A stretch of 64,000 nt of DNA from Carboxylicivirga caseinilyticus (lineage in GTDB: Bacteria > Bacteroidota > Bacteroidia > Bacteroidales > Marinilabiliaceae). This document shows, piece by piece, positions 7,910-16,060 of this stretch. Position 1 is the stretch's first letter. Each line of letters begins with the position of its first letter. Location: positions 56,423 through 120,422 of the forward strand of contig JAFMVE010000012.1 in the NCBI GenBank assembly GCA_025499705.1, written 5' to 3'. The notes beneath the pieces are model-generated. The model saw only the letters and a program-made list of their open reading frames with translations, searched no databases and was not told the DNA's origin. A program made the translations under genes and the position numbers.

Positions 7910-9160
7910 ATGAAAAAACTGATCATACTAATATATCTTTTTGTTCCTGCTTTTTTAATGCAGGCTCAGATAAAAGTCGACGTAGGTAAAAAAGTAGAAA
8001 AAACAGCTAATAGAAAAGCCAATCAGAAGACGGATCAGGCTATTAATAAAACCTTCGATAAACTTGAAGAAGGGGTTGGTTCGCTATTTGGCAAGAAAAA
8101 GAAAAATACATCAAAAAGTATCACATCTGAACAGAATAATAATACTCAAGAAGTTTCAACTAATGAGTCAACTGTTGATGAGAATATTAAAGCTGATAAG
8201 GTAACCATGAGTTGGAGTAAATTTGATTTTGTACCTGGTGACGAAGTTATTTTTTCAGATGCTCCCGATATGGATGAAGAAAACGGAGAGTTTCCAACCC
8301 GTTGGGATTTGAAAGCTGGGCAGGTTGAAGTTGTGGAAGTAAATGGTGAGAAAGTGATTGCTTTTTTCGACGGAATGCCTGAAATAACTCCGTATCTTAA
8401 GAATGCCGAAACCGATTACCTTCCTGAAACTTTTACCGTTGAATTTGATGTTTATCGTCCTTCACACGGTAATCGTTTCTTTGTTTATCTATGGGATCGG
8501 AAACGACAAAAAAGCGGTGGTAATGCTGAAATAGAAATCAACCTTAATCGAGTGAGTGTAGGCGAGATTTCTGCCGAATATGCACCAGAGCGAGATAACG
8601 AACAAGGACGATGGATGCATATTTCAATAGCTTATACCAAAGGAAAGCTTAAAGTATATCTTGATGATACACGTTTAATAAATATTCCTCATTATGAGTT
8701 TAATCCATCCGGACTATCCATCCAATGTTATTTTGCCAATGTGAATGAAAAGCAAATCTGGTATCTGAAAAATGTAAGAATTGCTAAAGGTGGTGTTAAA
8801 TATTACGATCGTATTTTAAGTGACGGAAAGATTGTTTGTAATGGTATCCGATTTGATGTAAATAAAGCTTCTCTTAAACCTGAATCGATGGGGCAAATCA
8901 ACGAGATTTACCAGTTGATGAATAAAAACACCGATCTGAAGTTTTCTGTTGAAGGACATACAGATAGTGATGGTAATGATCAACAAAATCAGACATTATC
9001 TGAACAACGGGCTAAGGAAGTCATGAATACTCTTATCCAAATGGGGATTGATGCGTCTCGCTTACAATCGAAAGGTTTTGGTGAAACTGTACCGTTAAAT
9101 AATAATGCTACCCCTGAAGAAAAAGCCAATAACAGACGGGTGGAGTTTGTGAAAATCTAA
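7910..9160 (+). CDS. OmpA-family outer-membrane/peptidoglycan-associated protein
   Basis: A 416-residue exported protein with a signal peptide ending MQAQ (residue 20). A lysine- and asparagine-rich low-complexity segment runs to about residue 95. A middle domain (about 105-295) looks like a LamG/concanavalin-type beta-sandwich (TFTVEFDVYRPS, GRWMHISIAYTKGKLKVYLD). The C-terminal OmpA domain (about 305-416) has FDVNKASLKPES, VEGHTDSDG and LSEQRAKEV, and ends NNRRVEFVKI, the peptidoglycan-binding signature. It probably anchors an envelope assembly to the cell wall. It leads a tightly spaced run of small envelope genes. Confidence 0.9.
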   Translation: MKKLIILIYLFVPAFLMQAQIKVDVGKKVEKTANRKANQKTDQAINKTFDKLEEGVGSLFGKKKKNTSKSITSEQNNNTQEVSTNESTVDENIKADKVTMSWSKFDFVPGDEVIFSDAPDMDEENGEFPTRWDLKAGQVEVVEVNGEKVIAFFDGMPEITPYLKNAETDYLPETFTVEFDVYRPSHGNRFFVYLWDRKRQKSGGNAEIEINLNRVSVGEISAEYAPERDNEQGRWMHISIAYTKGKLKVYLDDTRLINIPHYEFNPSGLSIQCYFANVNEKQIWYLKNVRIAKGGVKYYDRILSDGKIVCNGIRFDVNKASLKPESMGQINEIYQLMNKNTDLKFSVEGHTDSDGNDQQNQTLSEQRAKEVMNTLIQMGIDASRLQSKGFGETVPLNNNATPEEKANNRRVEFVKI

Positions 9161-9176
9161 CTTTTAAATTTTCATT

Positions 9177-9416
9177 ATGGGAACTTTAATATCTGTTTTG
9201 GTATTATTTGCTGTCATTTTCTTAACTGTTTGGGGCATCATGAAAGGAATTAAAAGAGCAAAAGAAAACTTTAGTTATGGAATAAATGCAGCTCAAGATA
9301 AAGTGCACGAAATAAGAATGGCATCGAAAAACGAATCCAATGAGGTTAAGAAACTAAATGCCGAGCAAGAGAAGGGTCTTGAGATGATTGAGCAACTTCT
9401 GGATAAACTTAACTAA
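9177..9416 (+). CDS. Small membrane protein with a coiled-coil tail
   Basis: A 79-residue protein. Residues 4-24 form one membrane helix (LISVLVLFAVIFLTVWGIMKG), followed by a charged helical tail that probably forms a coiled coil (ASKNESNEVKKLNAEQEKGLEMIEQLL). No family recognised. It starts 16 bases after the OmpA-like gene and 11 bases before lemA, so it probably belongs to the same transcript and may act with LemA and DUF3137. Confidence 0.7.
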   Translation: MGTLISVLVLFAVIFLTVWGIMKGIKRAKENFSYGINAAQDKVHEIRMASKNESNEVKKLNAEQEKGLEMIEQLLDKLN

Positions 9417-9427
9417 AACCTGAAAAG

Positions 9428-9994
9428 ATGAGTATGAATTATATAATCGGAATAGTGGTTGTATTGGTTGTGATGATTACAATTAGTTTGTATAATCGTT
9501 TGATCCAACGCAACAACGAAGTAGAAAATGCTTTTGGTGGTGTTGACGTACAGTTGAAGAAACGTTATGATTTAATACCTAATTTAATTGCAGCTGTTAA
9601 GCAATATGCTGCTCACGAAAAAGATTTACTTATCAATATTACATCATTGCGCAGTATGGCAATTGATAAGAATCTAAGTAACGACGAAAAGGTTGCAATT
9701 GACAACCAGATTTCATCAGCGATGAAAAGTATAATGGTGGCTGTTGAGAGTTATCCTGATTTAAAAGCGAACGATAGCTTTATGAACCTTCAACGAAATC
9801 TTACAGAAGTTGAGTCACAGATATCGGCTGCTCGTCGCACATATAATGCAATAGTAACTGATTACAATAACAATATTCAAACTTTTCCTGGAAATTTAAT
9901 GGCGGGTTTTCTGCATTATTCCCGAAAAGCTGTGTTTGTTATTCCTGAGGTGGAAAGGGCTAATGTAAACGTATCAGCCATGTTTAATCAATAG
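9428..9994 (+). CDS. lemA: LemA family membrane protein
   Basis: A 188-residue protein with an N-terminal membrane helix (YIIGIVVVLVVMITISLYNRL). It has the LemA signature RNNEVENAFGGVDVQLKKRYDLIPNLI, a long coiled-coil body, AARRTYNAIVTDYNNNIQTFPGNLMAG and a short PEV-ending tail. LemA proteins are inner-membrane proteins with an outside N-terminus; their biochemical role is unclear. The next gene encodes a DUF3137 protein, a recurrent partner of LemA. Confidence 0.95.
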   Translation: MSMNYIIGIVVVLVVMITISLYNRLIQRNNEVENAFGGVDVQLKKRYDLIPNLIAAVKQYAAHEKDLLINITSLRSMAIDKNLSNDEKVAIDNQISSAMKSIMVAVESYPDLKANDSFMNLQRNLTEVESQISAARRTYNAIVTDYNNNIQTFPGNLMAGFLHYSRKAVFVIPEVERANVNVSAMFNQ

Positions 9995-10004
9995 ATCTTA
10001 ACCA

Positions 10005-10961
10005 ATGGAAAATCAAGATTTATTAATGCTTTTTAATCAGGAGCTTAAGCCTGAATTAGAAAGTATCGAGACTCAGCGAAAAACAATCAAGCGATTGATT
10101 GGTGTATTGATAGCAGGTTTGGTATTAGCTAAGATTACATATGAAAGTATTCGAAATGATTATGTAGCCTGGCCTGTAGCTATTGGTTTGGCTTTGATTG
10201 GTTTGGTGATGGGAGCCAAAGCTATGCTTAAATATTTTAAGTATAGGTCTATTTTTAAGAAAGAAGTTGTAACTAAAATAGTTCATTTCATCAATCCTTA
10301 TTATGTATATGATCACAAGCGCCATATTAATGCCAGTGATGTTATAAAAAGCAACCTGTTTGGTGAAAAAATAGATCGTTGCCAGGGTGATGATTTTGTA
10401 TCTGGGATAATTGATAAAACGGATTTTCAATTCTCTGAAATACATCCTCAATACAAGCGTGTTACAACAGAGGATGGTCAGCGTAAAACAGAGTGGATAA
10501 CCATTTTTAACGGATTATTTTTTATGGCTGACTTTAACAAACATTTAAATGCCGAAACGTATGTTTTACCTGATAAAACAGAAAAACGTTTAGGCCAATG
10601 GATACGAAAATTTCAGAAAAATAGTGACTTTGGAACTTTAGTGAAATTGGAGGACCCAACGTTTGAAAGCGAGTTTAAAGTGTTCTCATCTAGTCAGCAG
10701 GAAGCTCGTTATGTATTAACTCCAACTATGATGCAGGCTATCGTTCGTATACGTCAAACGTTAAAAGAAGACTTCCGTTTTTCATTTATTGGCAACCGTG
10801 TATACTGTGCAGTAGGTTTCAAAAAAGGATTGTTTGAACCTCGTATACGTAAATCGGGTGTCAACTTTCGAGATGTGGAATTTATGCATCAGCTTTTCTC
10901 TCTTATCGAACTGATTATTCAGGAAATGAATTTGAATACACGGATCTGGACTAAAGAATAA
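10005..10961 (+). CDS. DUF3137 membrane protein
   Basis: A 318-residue protein. Two membrane segments (about residues 29-47 and 55-73: LIGVLIAGLVLAKITY, AWPVAIGLALIGLVMGA) precede a cytoplasmic domain. That domain has DFVSGIIDKTDFQFSEIH, TIFNGLFFMADFNKH, KVFSSSQQEARYVLTP and NRVYCAVGFKKGLFEPR, as in DUF3137 proteins. It starts 10 bases after lemA and ends 4 bases before the next gene. The LemA-DUF3137 pair is widespread and of unknown function, so only the family call is made. Confidence 0.88.
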   Translation: MENQDLLMLFNQELKPELESIETQRKTIKRLIGVLIAGLVLAKITYESIRNDYVAWPVAIGLALIGLVMGAKAMLKYFKYRSIFKKEVVTKIVHFINPYYVYDHKRHINASDVIKSNLFGEKIDRCQGDDFVSGIIDKTDFQFSEIHPQYKRVTTEDGQRKTEWITIFNGLFFMADFNKHLNAETYVLPDKTEKRLGQWIRKFQKNSDFGTLVKLEDPTFESEFKVFSSSQQEARYVLTPTMMQAIVRIRQTLKEDFRFSFIGNRVYCAVGFKKGLFEPRIRKSGVNFRDVEFMHQLFSLIELIIQEMNLNTRIWTKE

Positions 10962-10965
10962 AACC

Positions 10966-11472
10966 ATGAAAAATACATTTGTTTTAGGATTGTTATGGAT
11001 GCTTTTTATGCTAGGCGCATGCAATAGTAATAATTACTTGTCGCCGGTAGATCCGAAAATACCAGACATATTTCAACAAGATAGTTTATCAAATGCATTG
11101 ATAAATAATAAGCTGGAGCAAATAAATCAATTAAGTCGAAAAGCTGAAGATGTTGCGCATTTGATGGAAGGTACAGGAAGTTTGGATATGGATGAGATGA
11201 AAGGATTGGACAAAGTTCGGTTTATGAAAGATTTTGCTCAGGTGATGTTTATCATGAAGGATTTTGGTGAAGGAATGGAAGAATATCAAGATTCACCATC
11301 GGCAAATTTGGCTGTTGGGGATACTTTAAATGCTGTTGACTTTTTAATGAATGTTATGGCACTTCGAATAATCGAAATTCAGCAAAAATATCCCCATTTA
11401 AAAGGACTTTTGAATAGCAATTCTACTCAGTCTTCCGATTCAACTCATCTTGTAATGGATTTTGGTTTCTGA
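10966..11472 (+). CDS. Small lipoprotein of unknown function
   Basis: A 168-residue protein with a lipobox (LFMLGAC, Cys19), followed by SNNYLSPVDP and a mostly helical body containing SNALINNKLEQINQLSRKAEDV and MDEMKGLDKVRFMKDFAQVM. No family recognised. It follows DUF3137 after 4 bases, so it is almost certainly part of the lemA operon. The lack of acidic residues right after the Cys suggests retention in the periplasm, which is inference. Confidence 0.75.
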   Translation: MKNTFVLGLLWMLFMLGACNSNNYLSPVDPKIPDIFQQDSLSNALINNKLEQINQLSRKAEDVAHLMEGTGSLDMDEMKGLDKVRFMKDFAQVMFIMKDFGEGMEEYQDSPSANLAVGDTLNAVDFLMNVMALRIIEIQQKYPHLKGLLNSNSTQSSDSTHLVMDFGF

Positions 11473-11544
11473 CAGAGATAGAGATATATGGAATCTCAAC
11501 TAGTAGATATTTTAACCAAACTTAAACTTAATGCAGAATTAAAA

Positions 11545-13005
11545 ATGAAAAAGAAAATTTTACTTTCAATCTTATTTTCCTTAACAAGTACTATTGCCAT
11601 GCTTGCTCAGATAGTTGCTTTTCAGGGAATCTCAAAAACAAGAATTAATTTATCAAGTTCAACGGTTGTTGGTGAAGTAACCATTAATCCTCAAGTGGCA
11701 GGTAAAGTCATTGTTCGTTTTGATGGAGACTGTTCAACCGATGTGGGTGATCGTATAGTTTTGGCTGCCAGTAATACACCAAACTGGGGAACGAACGACG
11801 GAAGTGTTTCTGTTGAAGCGGTAAGTAATGATATCCCAAACAGACCTTTTTCGCATACAAGGGTTTATGATGTTTCACCCGGAAGTAATACTTTTTATGC
11901 GATTGCTCAGAATTATGTTGAAACGGATGGTTCGGGTATTGCATCTATCTATGGAAGTTTAACGGTTGAATTTGTACCCAATGGGGTTTATACTGTTACA
12001 AGTGATAATATTTCTCAGGTTCAGATCGATCTGACTACCAAGACGGTTGTAGGTCAGGTAGCTGTTGATGCCAATACATCAGGTAAAGTTATTGTTCATT
12101 TTGATGGTAGATGCATCTCTGATGTTGGTGATCGAATAGTATTGTGTGCTAGCAATACAACTTCCTGGACTAGTAATGATGGGAATGTTGCAGTAGAAGC
12201 CATTGATACAGATCTAAACAGAAATTCATTTTCGCATACACGCGTTTATGATGTTACAGCTGGTAGTCATGCTTTTTATGCTGTTGCACAAAATTATGTT
12301 GAAACAGATGGAAGTGGAGTAGCTTCTGTTTATGGAACGCTCACAGCAGTTTTTATACCAGATGGTTTATTGCCTTTTGCTTATTCCCGCATCGTTGAAG
12401 TGAATACAGATTTGACTAACGTAAAAACGGTTGGACAAGTAAGTATAAATGCTGCAACATCAGGAAAAGCCATTGTTCATTTCGATGGTATGTGCAATTC
12501 TGATGAAGGAGATATGATTGTGTTGGCTGCCAGTGATACACCTGACTGGGCCGTTAATGATGGCAATATTTCTGTTCAGGCAGTTGATGCTGATTTAAAC
12601 CATAATTCATTCTCACACACCCGAGTTTATGATATAAATGCGGGCTATCATACCTTTTATGCAGTGGCTCACAATTATGTTGAAACAGCTGGGTCGGGTG
12701 TTGCTTCTATCTATGGAAGCCTTACCGTTGAGTTTATTCCGGATGCAACAAGTACAATAATAGATAATCAATTGGTTGAATCGGCATTTAATATATATCC
12801 GAATCCATGCAGTGGTAGTTTTTGCATTGAAGGAGCATCAACTTTTAATTGTGAAATATACAATATGGCCGGTAATAAGGTTGTTACCTTTTTGAATAAT
12901 AGAGCATATTCTCCTTTTAACATTGAGAACTTACCTTCAGGATCGTATCTGGTAAAAATAATAACAGATGAAGGTTCATTGATTAAAAAATTGATTGTTG
13001 AATAA
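11545..13005 (+). CDS. Secreted protein with three ~105-residue repeats and a type IX sorting domain
   Basis: A 486-residue protein if started at ATG 11545, which begins a good signal peptide (MKKKILLSILFSLTSTIAM ending near LAQ); the upstream ATG at 11488 gives an unlikely leader. Three homologous repeats at about residues 42-145, 166-272 and 294-399 share the cores GKVIVHFDG-C, GDRIVLAAS, NDGN, SFSHTRVYDV and YAVAQNYVETDGSG. Each has a conserved Cys in FDG-C. The C-terminus (about 405-486: NIYPNPCSGSF, LPSGSYLVKI) is a type A type IX secretion sorting domain. The repeat domain was not recognised. It is likely a surface or released beta-sandwich protein, encoded near the end of the lemA-type cluster. 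Confidence 0.8.
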   Translation: MKKKILLSILFSLTSTIAMLAQIVAFQGISKTRINLSSSTVVGEVTINPQVAGKVIVRFDGDCSTDVGDRIVLAASNTPNWGTNDGSVSVEAVSNDIPNRPFSHTRVYDVSPGSNTFYAIAQNYVETDGSGIASIYGSLTVEFVPNGVYTVTSDNISQVQIDLTTKTVVGQVAVDANTSGKVIVHFDGRCISDVGDRIVLCASNTTSWTSNDGNVAVEAIDTDLNRNSFSHTRVYDVTAGSHAFYAVAQNYVETDGSGVASVYGTLTAVFIPDGLLPFAYSRIVEVNTDLTNVKTVGQVSINAATSGKAIVHFDGMCNSDEGDMIVLAASDTPDWAVNDGNISVQAVDADLNHNSFSHTRVYDINAGYHTFYAVAHNYVETAGSGVASIYGSLTVEFIPDATSTIIDNQLVESAFNIYPNPCSGSFCIEGASTFNCEIYNMAGNKVVTFLNNRAYSPFNIENLPSGSYLVKIITDEGSLIKKLIVE

Positions 13006-13014
13006 AAAAAAACG

Positions 13015-13671
13015 ATGACAATGTGTATTTTAAGAAATATTGCAGTGGTTCTTTTATTGGCATTTTCACTGGTAATGAATGCCCAGATTGATTCCGAAAA
13101 ATATGCCGTAAAGTCTGGTCATGTTGAATATACCTTATCGGGCAATACAACCGGAACAAAAACTATATGGTGGGATAATTATGGCGATAAGACCTACGAA
13201 GAAATAAAATCGGTTACCGAAGTTAAAATGTTTGGAATCAAAAGCCGTGAAGAAACACATACAATAACTGTAACTGTTGGTGATAAGTTCTGGTCGGCCA
13301 ATCTTTTGGATGGATCAGGTCAAAAAGGGGTGCTGGATGTGAAAGAACTGGCTCATGCCATAGCCGAGGATATGACAGAGGAAGAAGCCAAACAAATGGA
13401 ACAACAGCTATTGGATGCATTTGGTGGCGAAAAGCTGGGAACAGAAAAATTCCTTGGTTATCCTTGTGAGGTGTTGTCTGTAATGGGAGCCAAATCGTGG
13501 ATATATAAAGGTGTTGTGTTAAAGTCAACAGCTAAGTTGATGGGTATGGAGAATAATGAAGTAGCTACTTTGTTTGATGAGAATATTAGTATTTCAGATG
13601 ATCGCTTTACTCCACCTTCAGATGTCGAATATCAGGATATATCTACTTTGCAGCAAAGTATGTTTGAATAA
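13015..13671 (+). CDS. Exported protein of unknown function, DUF4412-like
   Basis: A 218-residue protein with a signal peptide ending VMNAQ (about residue 24). The body has GHVEYTLSGNTTGTKTIWWDNYG, EKFLGYPCEVLSVMG and WIYKGVVLKS, a layout that recalls periplasmic DUF4412-type proteins with a beta-strand scaffold. The match is by impression only. The start is 9 bases from the preceding stop, so it is in the same operon, which ends at the hairpin at 13726. Confidence 0.65.
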   Translation: MTMCILRNIAVVLLLAFSLVMNAQIDSEKYAVKSGHVEYTLSGNTTGTKTIWWDNYGDKTYEEIKSVTEVKMFGIKSREETHTITVTVGDKFWSANLLDGSGQKGVLDVKELAHAIAEDMTEEEAKQMEQQLLDAFGGEKLGTEKFLGYPCEVLSVMGAKSWIYKGVVLKSTAKLMGMENNEVATLFDENISISDDRFTPPSDVEYQDISTLQQSMFE

Positions 13672-13725
13672 AAATGTGATACTAACAATTTAATTCTCAG
13701 CGAATGGGTTAATAGTTGTTGAGTC

Positions 13726-13762
13726 AGGAGGTTGCCATAAGATGTGGTAGCCTCCTTTTTTT
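13726..13762. terminator. Bidirectional terminator between the envelope operon and the AraC gene
   Basis: AGGAGGTTGCCA (13726-13737) pairs with TGGTAGCCTCCT (13745-13756) with two weak positions, then T6 follows on the plus strand. The convergent AraC gene stops at 13761, so the same hairpin could end both transcripts. Confidence 0.75.
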
Positions 13763-14639
13763 AAAAAACACTTCGTGTACCCGTAAAATTAGTTCTGAAT
13801 TCTGAAGGGGTACAACCTTGTCGTTTTTTGAAAATGCGGTTGAAATTGGAGATGTTGTTGAATCCACATTCAAAACAAATCTCACCAATACTCTTATTAC
13901 TCTCGATTAATAAACGGGTGGCATAACCCAGGCGAATCTCATTAACAAAATCAACAAACGACTTGCCTGTACGCTGTTTTATCAATCGGCTGAATGAAAC
14001 GACGGTCATATTTACCCGACTGGCGGCATCTTCCAATTTTATTTTTTTGCCAAAATTTTCTTTTACAAAGGTGTAGATCGACTCTATACGTTCGCTGTTG
14101 TGAAAATCATTCTGGCGAAGGAAGGACATGTTAGTTAATAACTGTTGGTCTCTTGAAATAGCAAGGTCATATAATAAAGATTGAAATTCAAGATAACTGT
14201 CAAAGCCTCTTTTTTGACTTAATCTTTGAAGTCGTGGCTCAATCATATTAATTGTTTCCTGTGAAAACAGTATTCCCCTATATGCATTGTTCATTAATTC
14301 TTTAACCGGTTGTAGGAGATTGCGACTTAGTAAATCGTCATTGAATAATTCTCTGGGGAATTGAATGGTTATCTCGTGTAAAGTCTCTTTTCCTGTGTTC
14401 TTGTAATTTTCCCAGCCATGGTATAAATTGGGGCCAACCATTACCAGTTCTTTTTCTTCAATTTCTCCAATATGGTCACCAACCACTCTTTTCCCTCCTT
14501 TGGCATGGCGTATATAATTAATCTCAAATTCAGGGTGAAAATGAATGGGAAAGTTGAAAAACTCTCTTTCTCTATCGAAAATTAAGAAACAATCATTCTC
14601 TTTCAGAGGAGTTATTTCACGATGAATTTGATTTGACAT
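13761..14639 (-). CDS. AraC-family regulator with N-terminal cupin sensor
   Basis: A 292-residue cytoplasmic regulator. The N-terminal part has the cupin-like FFNFPIHFHPEFEINYI, with metal- or sugar-binding histidines, and GEIEEKELVMVGPNLYHGW. The C-terminal ~100 residues form the double helix-turn-helix (KIKLEDAASRVNMTVVSFSR, IGEICFECGFNNISNFNRIF, GCTPSEFR). It is transcribed away from the GH26-GH130-transporter operon, so it is the natural local regulator, probably sensing a cytoplasmic sugar such as a mannose-containing disaccharide. That ligand is inference. Two identical 13-base sites lie in the shared intergenic region. Confidence 0.92.
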   Translation of the reverse strand: MSNQIHREITPLKENDCFLIFDREREFFNFPIHFHPEFEINYIRHAKGGKRVVGDHIGEIEEKELVMVGPNLYHGWENYKNTGKETLHEITIQFPRELFNDDLLSRNLLQPVKELMNNAYRGILFSQETINMIEPRLQRLSQKRGFDSYLEFQSLLYDLAISRDQQLLTNMSFLRQNDFHNSERIESIYTFVKENFGKKIKLEDAASRVNMTVVSFSRLIKQRTGKSFVDFVNEIRLGYATRLLIESNKSIGEICFECGFNNISNFNRIFKKRQGCTPSEFRTNFTGTRSVF

Positions 14640-14670
14640 AGCTGTGATTTTGATGCAAATATAGTTGTTG

Positions 14671-14835
14671 TGATAAAATAGTACAATTCTATTATTATAT
14701 AAATGATGGAAAATTGCAGTGAATAGTAGCTTGTTGAATTTGTGTGTGTAATAGAATGTATTTGTATATCAATTAAATAAACACAATAGTGATTTTGGAA
14801 GAATAGTAAAAGTTTATATGAATGATAAAATAGTA
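14671..14835. promoter_or_regulatory. Putative AraC operator repeats in the divergent intergenic region
   Basis: TGATAAAATAGTA occurs twice exactly, at 14671-14683 and 14823-14835, one near each divergent gene. The core AATAGT recurs at 14722, 14785 and 14802. The outer copy lies about 23 bases upstream of the presumed -33 of the GH26 gene. Binding by the AraC protein is inferred from position. Confidence 0.55.
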
Positions 14836-14857
14836 TTTATTAGTGATGTAAAAATAC

Positions 14858-14888
14858 TTGTTGAAGCTTATATGTGGAGCTACTTTTG
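14858..14888 (+). promoter_or_regulatory. Putative promoter of the GH26-GH130 operon
   Basis: TTG at 14858-14860, a 20-base spacer and TACTTTTG at 14881-14888 match the Bacteroidota -33/-7 consensus. The ATG at 14918 is 29 bases downstream. The same layout occurs upstream of the second GH26 gene. Confidence 0.65.
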
Positions 14889-14917
14889 TTTAAAATTTTA
14901 ATTGCTATCCAGGTTGT

Positions 14918-16021
14918 ATGAAGATGTGTTTTAATAAGATCTACTGTCTTTTTCTTATGGTGGTTATTACAACTGTTGCCTGTGATGATCAATCTGAGGA
15001 AAAAACGGGTCGCCAAGAGTTGATCGAAAGATTGCAGAGTATAAAAGGGAAAGGTATATTATTTGGTCATCAGGATGATTTAGCATATGGCATCAATTGG
15101 AAATATGTTGATGGTCAATCGGATGTTAAACGTGTTGCCGGGGATTATCCTGCTTTGTTTGGATGGGAATTGGGAGGATTAGAGCGGGGAGATGCTTGTA
15201 ATCTGGATAGTGTGCCTTTTGATGTGATGCGGAGTTTGGCTATAAAGGCTTCTCAAAATGGAGGTATTAATACTTTTAGCTGGCATCCATATTCACTTAT
15301 TAATGGCGAAAACTCATGGAACACAGATACAACTGTTGTTAAATATATCATTCCAGGAGGAGAATATCACAATGAATTTATCAGACAGTTAGATAAGTTG
15401 GCTGTATTTCTGAATTCTTTTCAGATGGAGGATGGAAAGAAGATGCCGTTTATCTTTCGCCCTTGGCATGAGATGGACGGAAGCTGGTTTTGGTGGGGTA
15501 GTAAACATTGTACTTCCGATGAGTTTAAAGCGCTTTTCCGTTTTACGATTGATTATCTGAAAAATGAAAAGGGTATGGATCAGATGGCAATAGCTTATTC
15601 GCCTGATTGTAGTTTTAATTCGCTTAATGAATACCTTACCTGGTATCCGGGTGATGAGTATGTCGATATTGTGGGGATGGATAATTATTACGATTTACGT
15701 GTAGGAGGGGATGTTGATGCAGCCATTAAAAAGCTTCAGATAGTGGTTGGATACACAAATCAAAAGGGGAAAATCTCAGCCTTAACCGAATCGGGGATAG
15801 AAAATGTTGCAGATACAACCTGGTATACCCAAAAATTAGGAGTTGTGTTAAAGGATAGTCTGGTAGCTGCAAATCTTAGTTATACTATGGTTTGGCGCAA
15901 CGATCCGGATGTTCATTTCTTTTTCCCATATCCGGGACATCCGGGAGCAGTTTATGCAAAAGAATTTTTAGATCAGGATCATATCTGGTTATTAAATGAT
16001 CTGGTTGAATCAGAAAAATAG
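14918..16021 (+). CDS. GH26 endo-beta-1,4-mannanase, lipoprotein
   Basis: A 367-residue retaining glycoside hydrolase that cleaves beta-mannan internally or releases mannobiose. The lipobox is VITTVAC with Cys22, followed by DDQSEE, an acidic stretch of the kind that directs Bacteroidota lipoproteins to the cell surface. The GH26 motifs are FGHQDDLAYG, FSWHPYS, FRPWHEMDGSWFWWG with acid/base Glu185, and ALTESGIEN with nucleophile Glu291. The ATG at 14918 gives the clean lipoprotein signal. It is first in an operon with GH130 39 bases downstream, the same gene order as the Bacteroides fragilis mannobiose pathway (GH26, phosphorylase, transporter). Confidence 0.95.
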   Translation: MKMCFNKIYCLFLMVVITTVACDDQSEEKTGRQELIERLQSIKGKGILFGHQDDLAYGINWKYVDGQSDVKRVAGDYPALFGWELGGLERGDACNLDSVPFDVMRSLAIKASQNGGINTFSWHPYSLINGENSWNTDTTVVKYIIPGGEYHNEFIRQLDKLAVFLNSFQMEDGKKMPFIFRPWHEMDGSWFWWGSKHCTSDEFKALFRFTIDYLKNEKGMDQMAIAYSPDCSFNSLNEYLTWYPGDEYVDIVGMDNYYDLRVGGDVDAAIKKLQIVVGYTNQKGKISALTESGIENVADTTWYTQKLGVVLKDSLVAANLSYTMVWRNDPDVHFFFPYPGHPGAVYAKEFLDQDHIWLLNDLVESEK

Positions 16022-16060
16022 AGTGAGTAATCATAGTATTGAAAGAATTATAATAATGTT

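Noticed and set aside
11488..11544. Earlier start for the three-repeat secreted protein
   Set aside because: It would place a polar segment before the signal peptide; ATG 11545 gives a normal signal sequence.
11668..12742. Tandem DNA repeat or CRISPR-like array
   Set aside because: The similarity is at protein level in a ~375-base period; the DNA copies have diverged and there are no short repeats with spacers.
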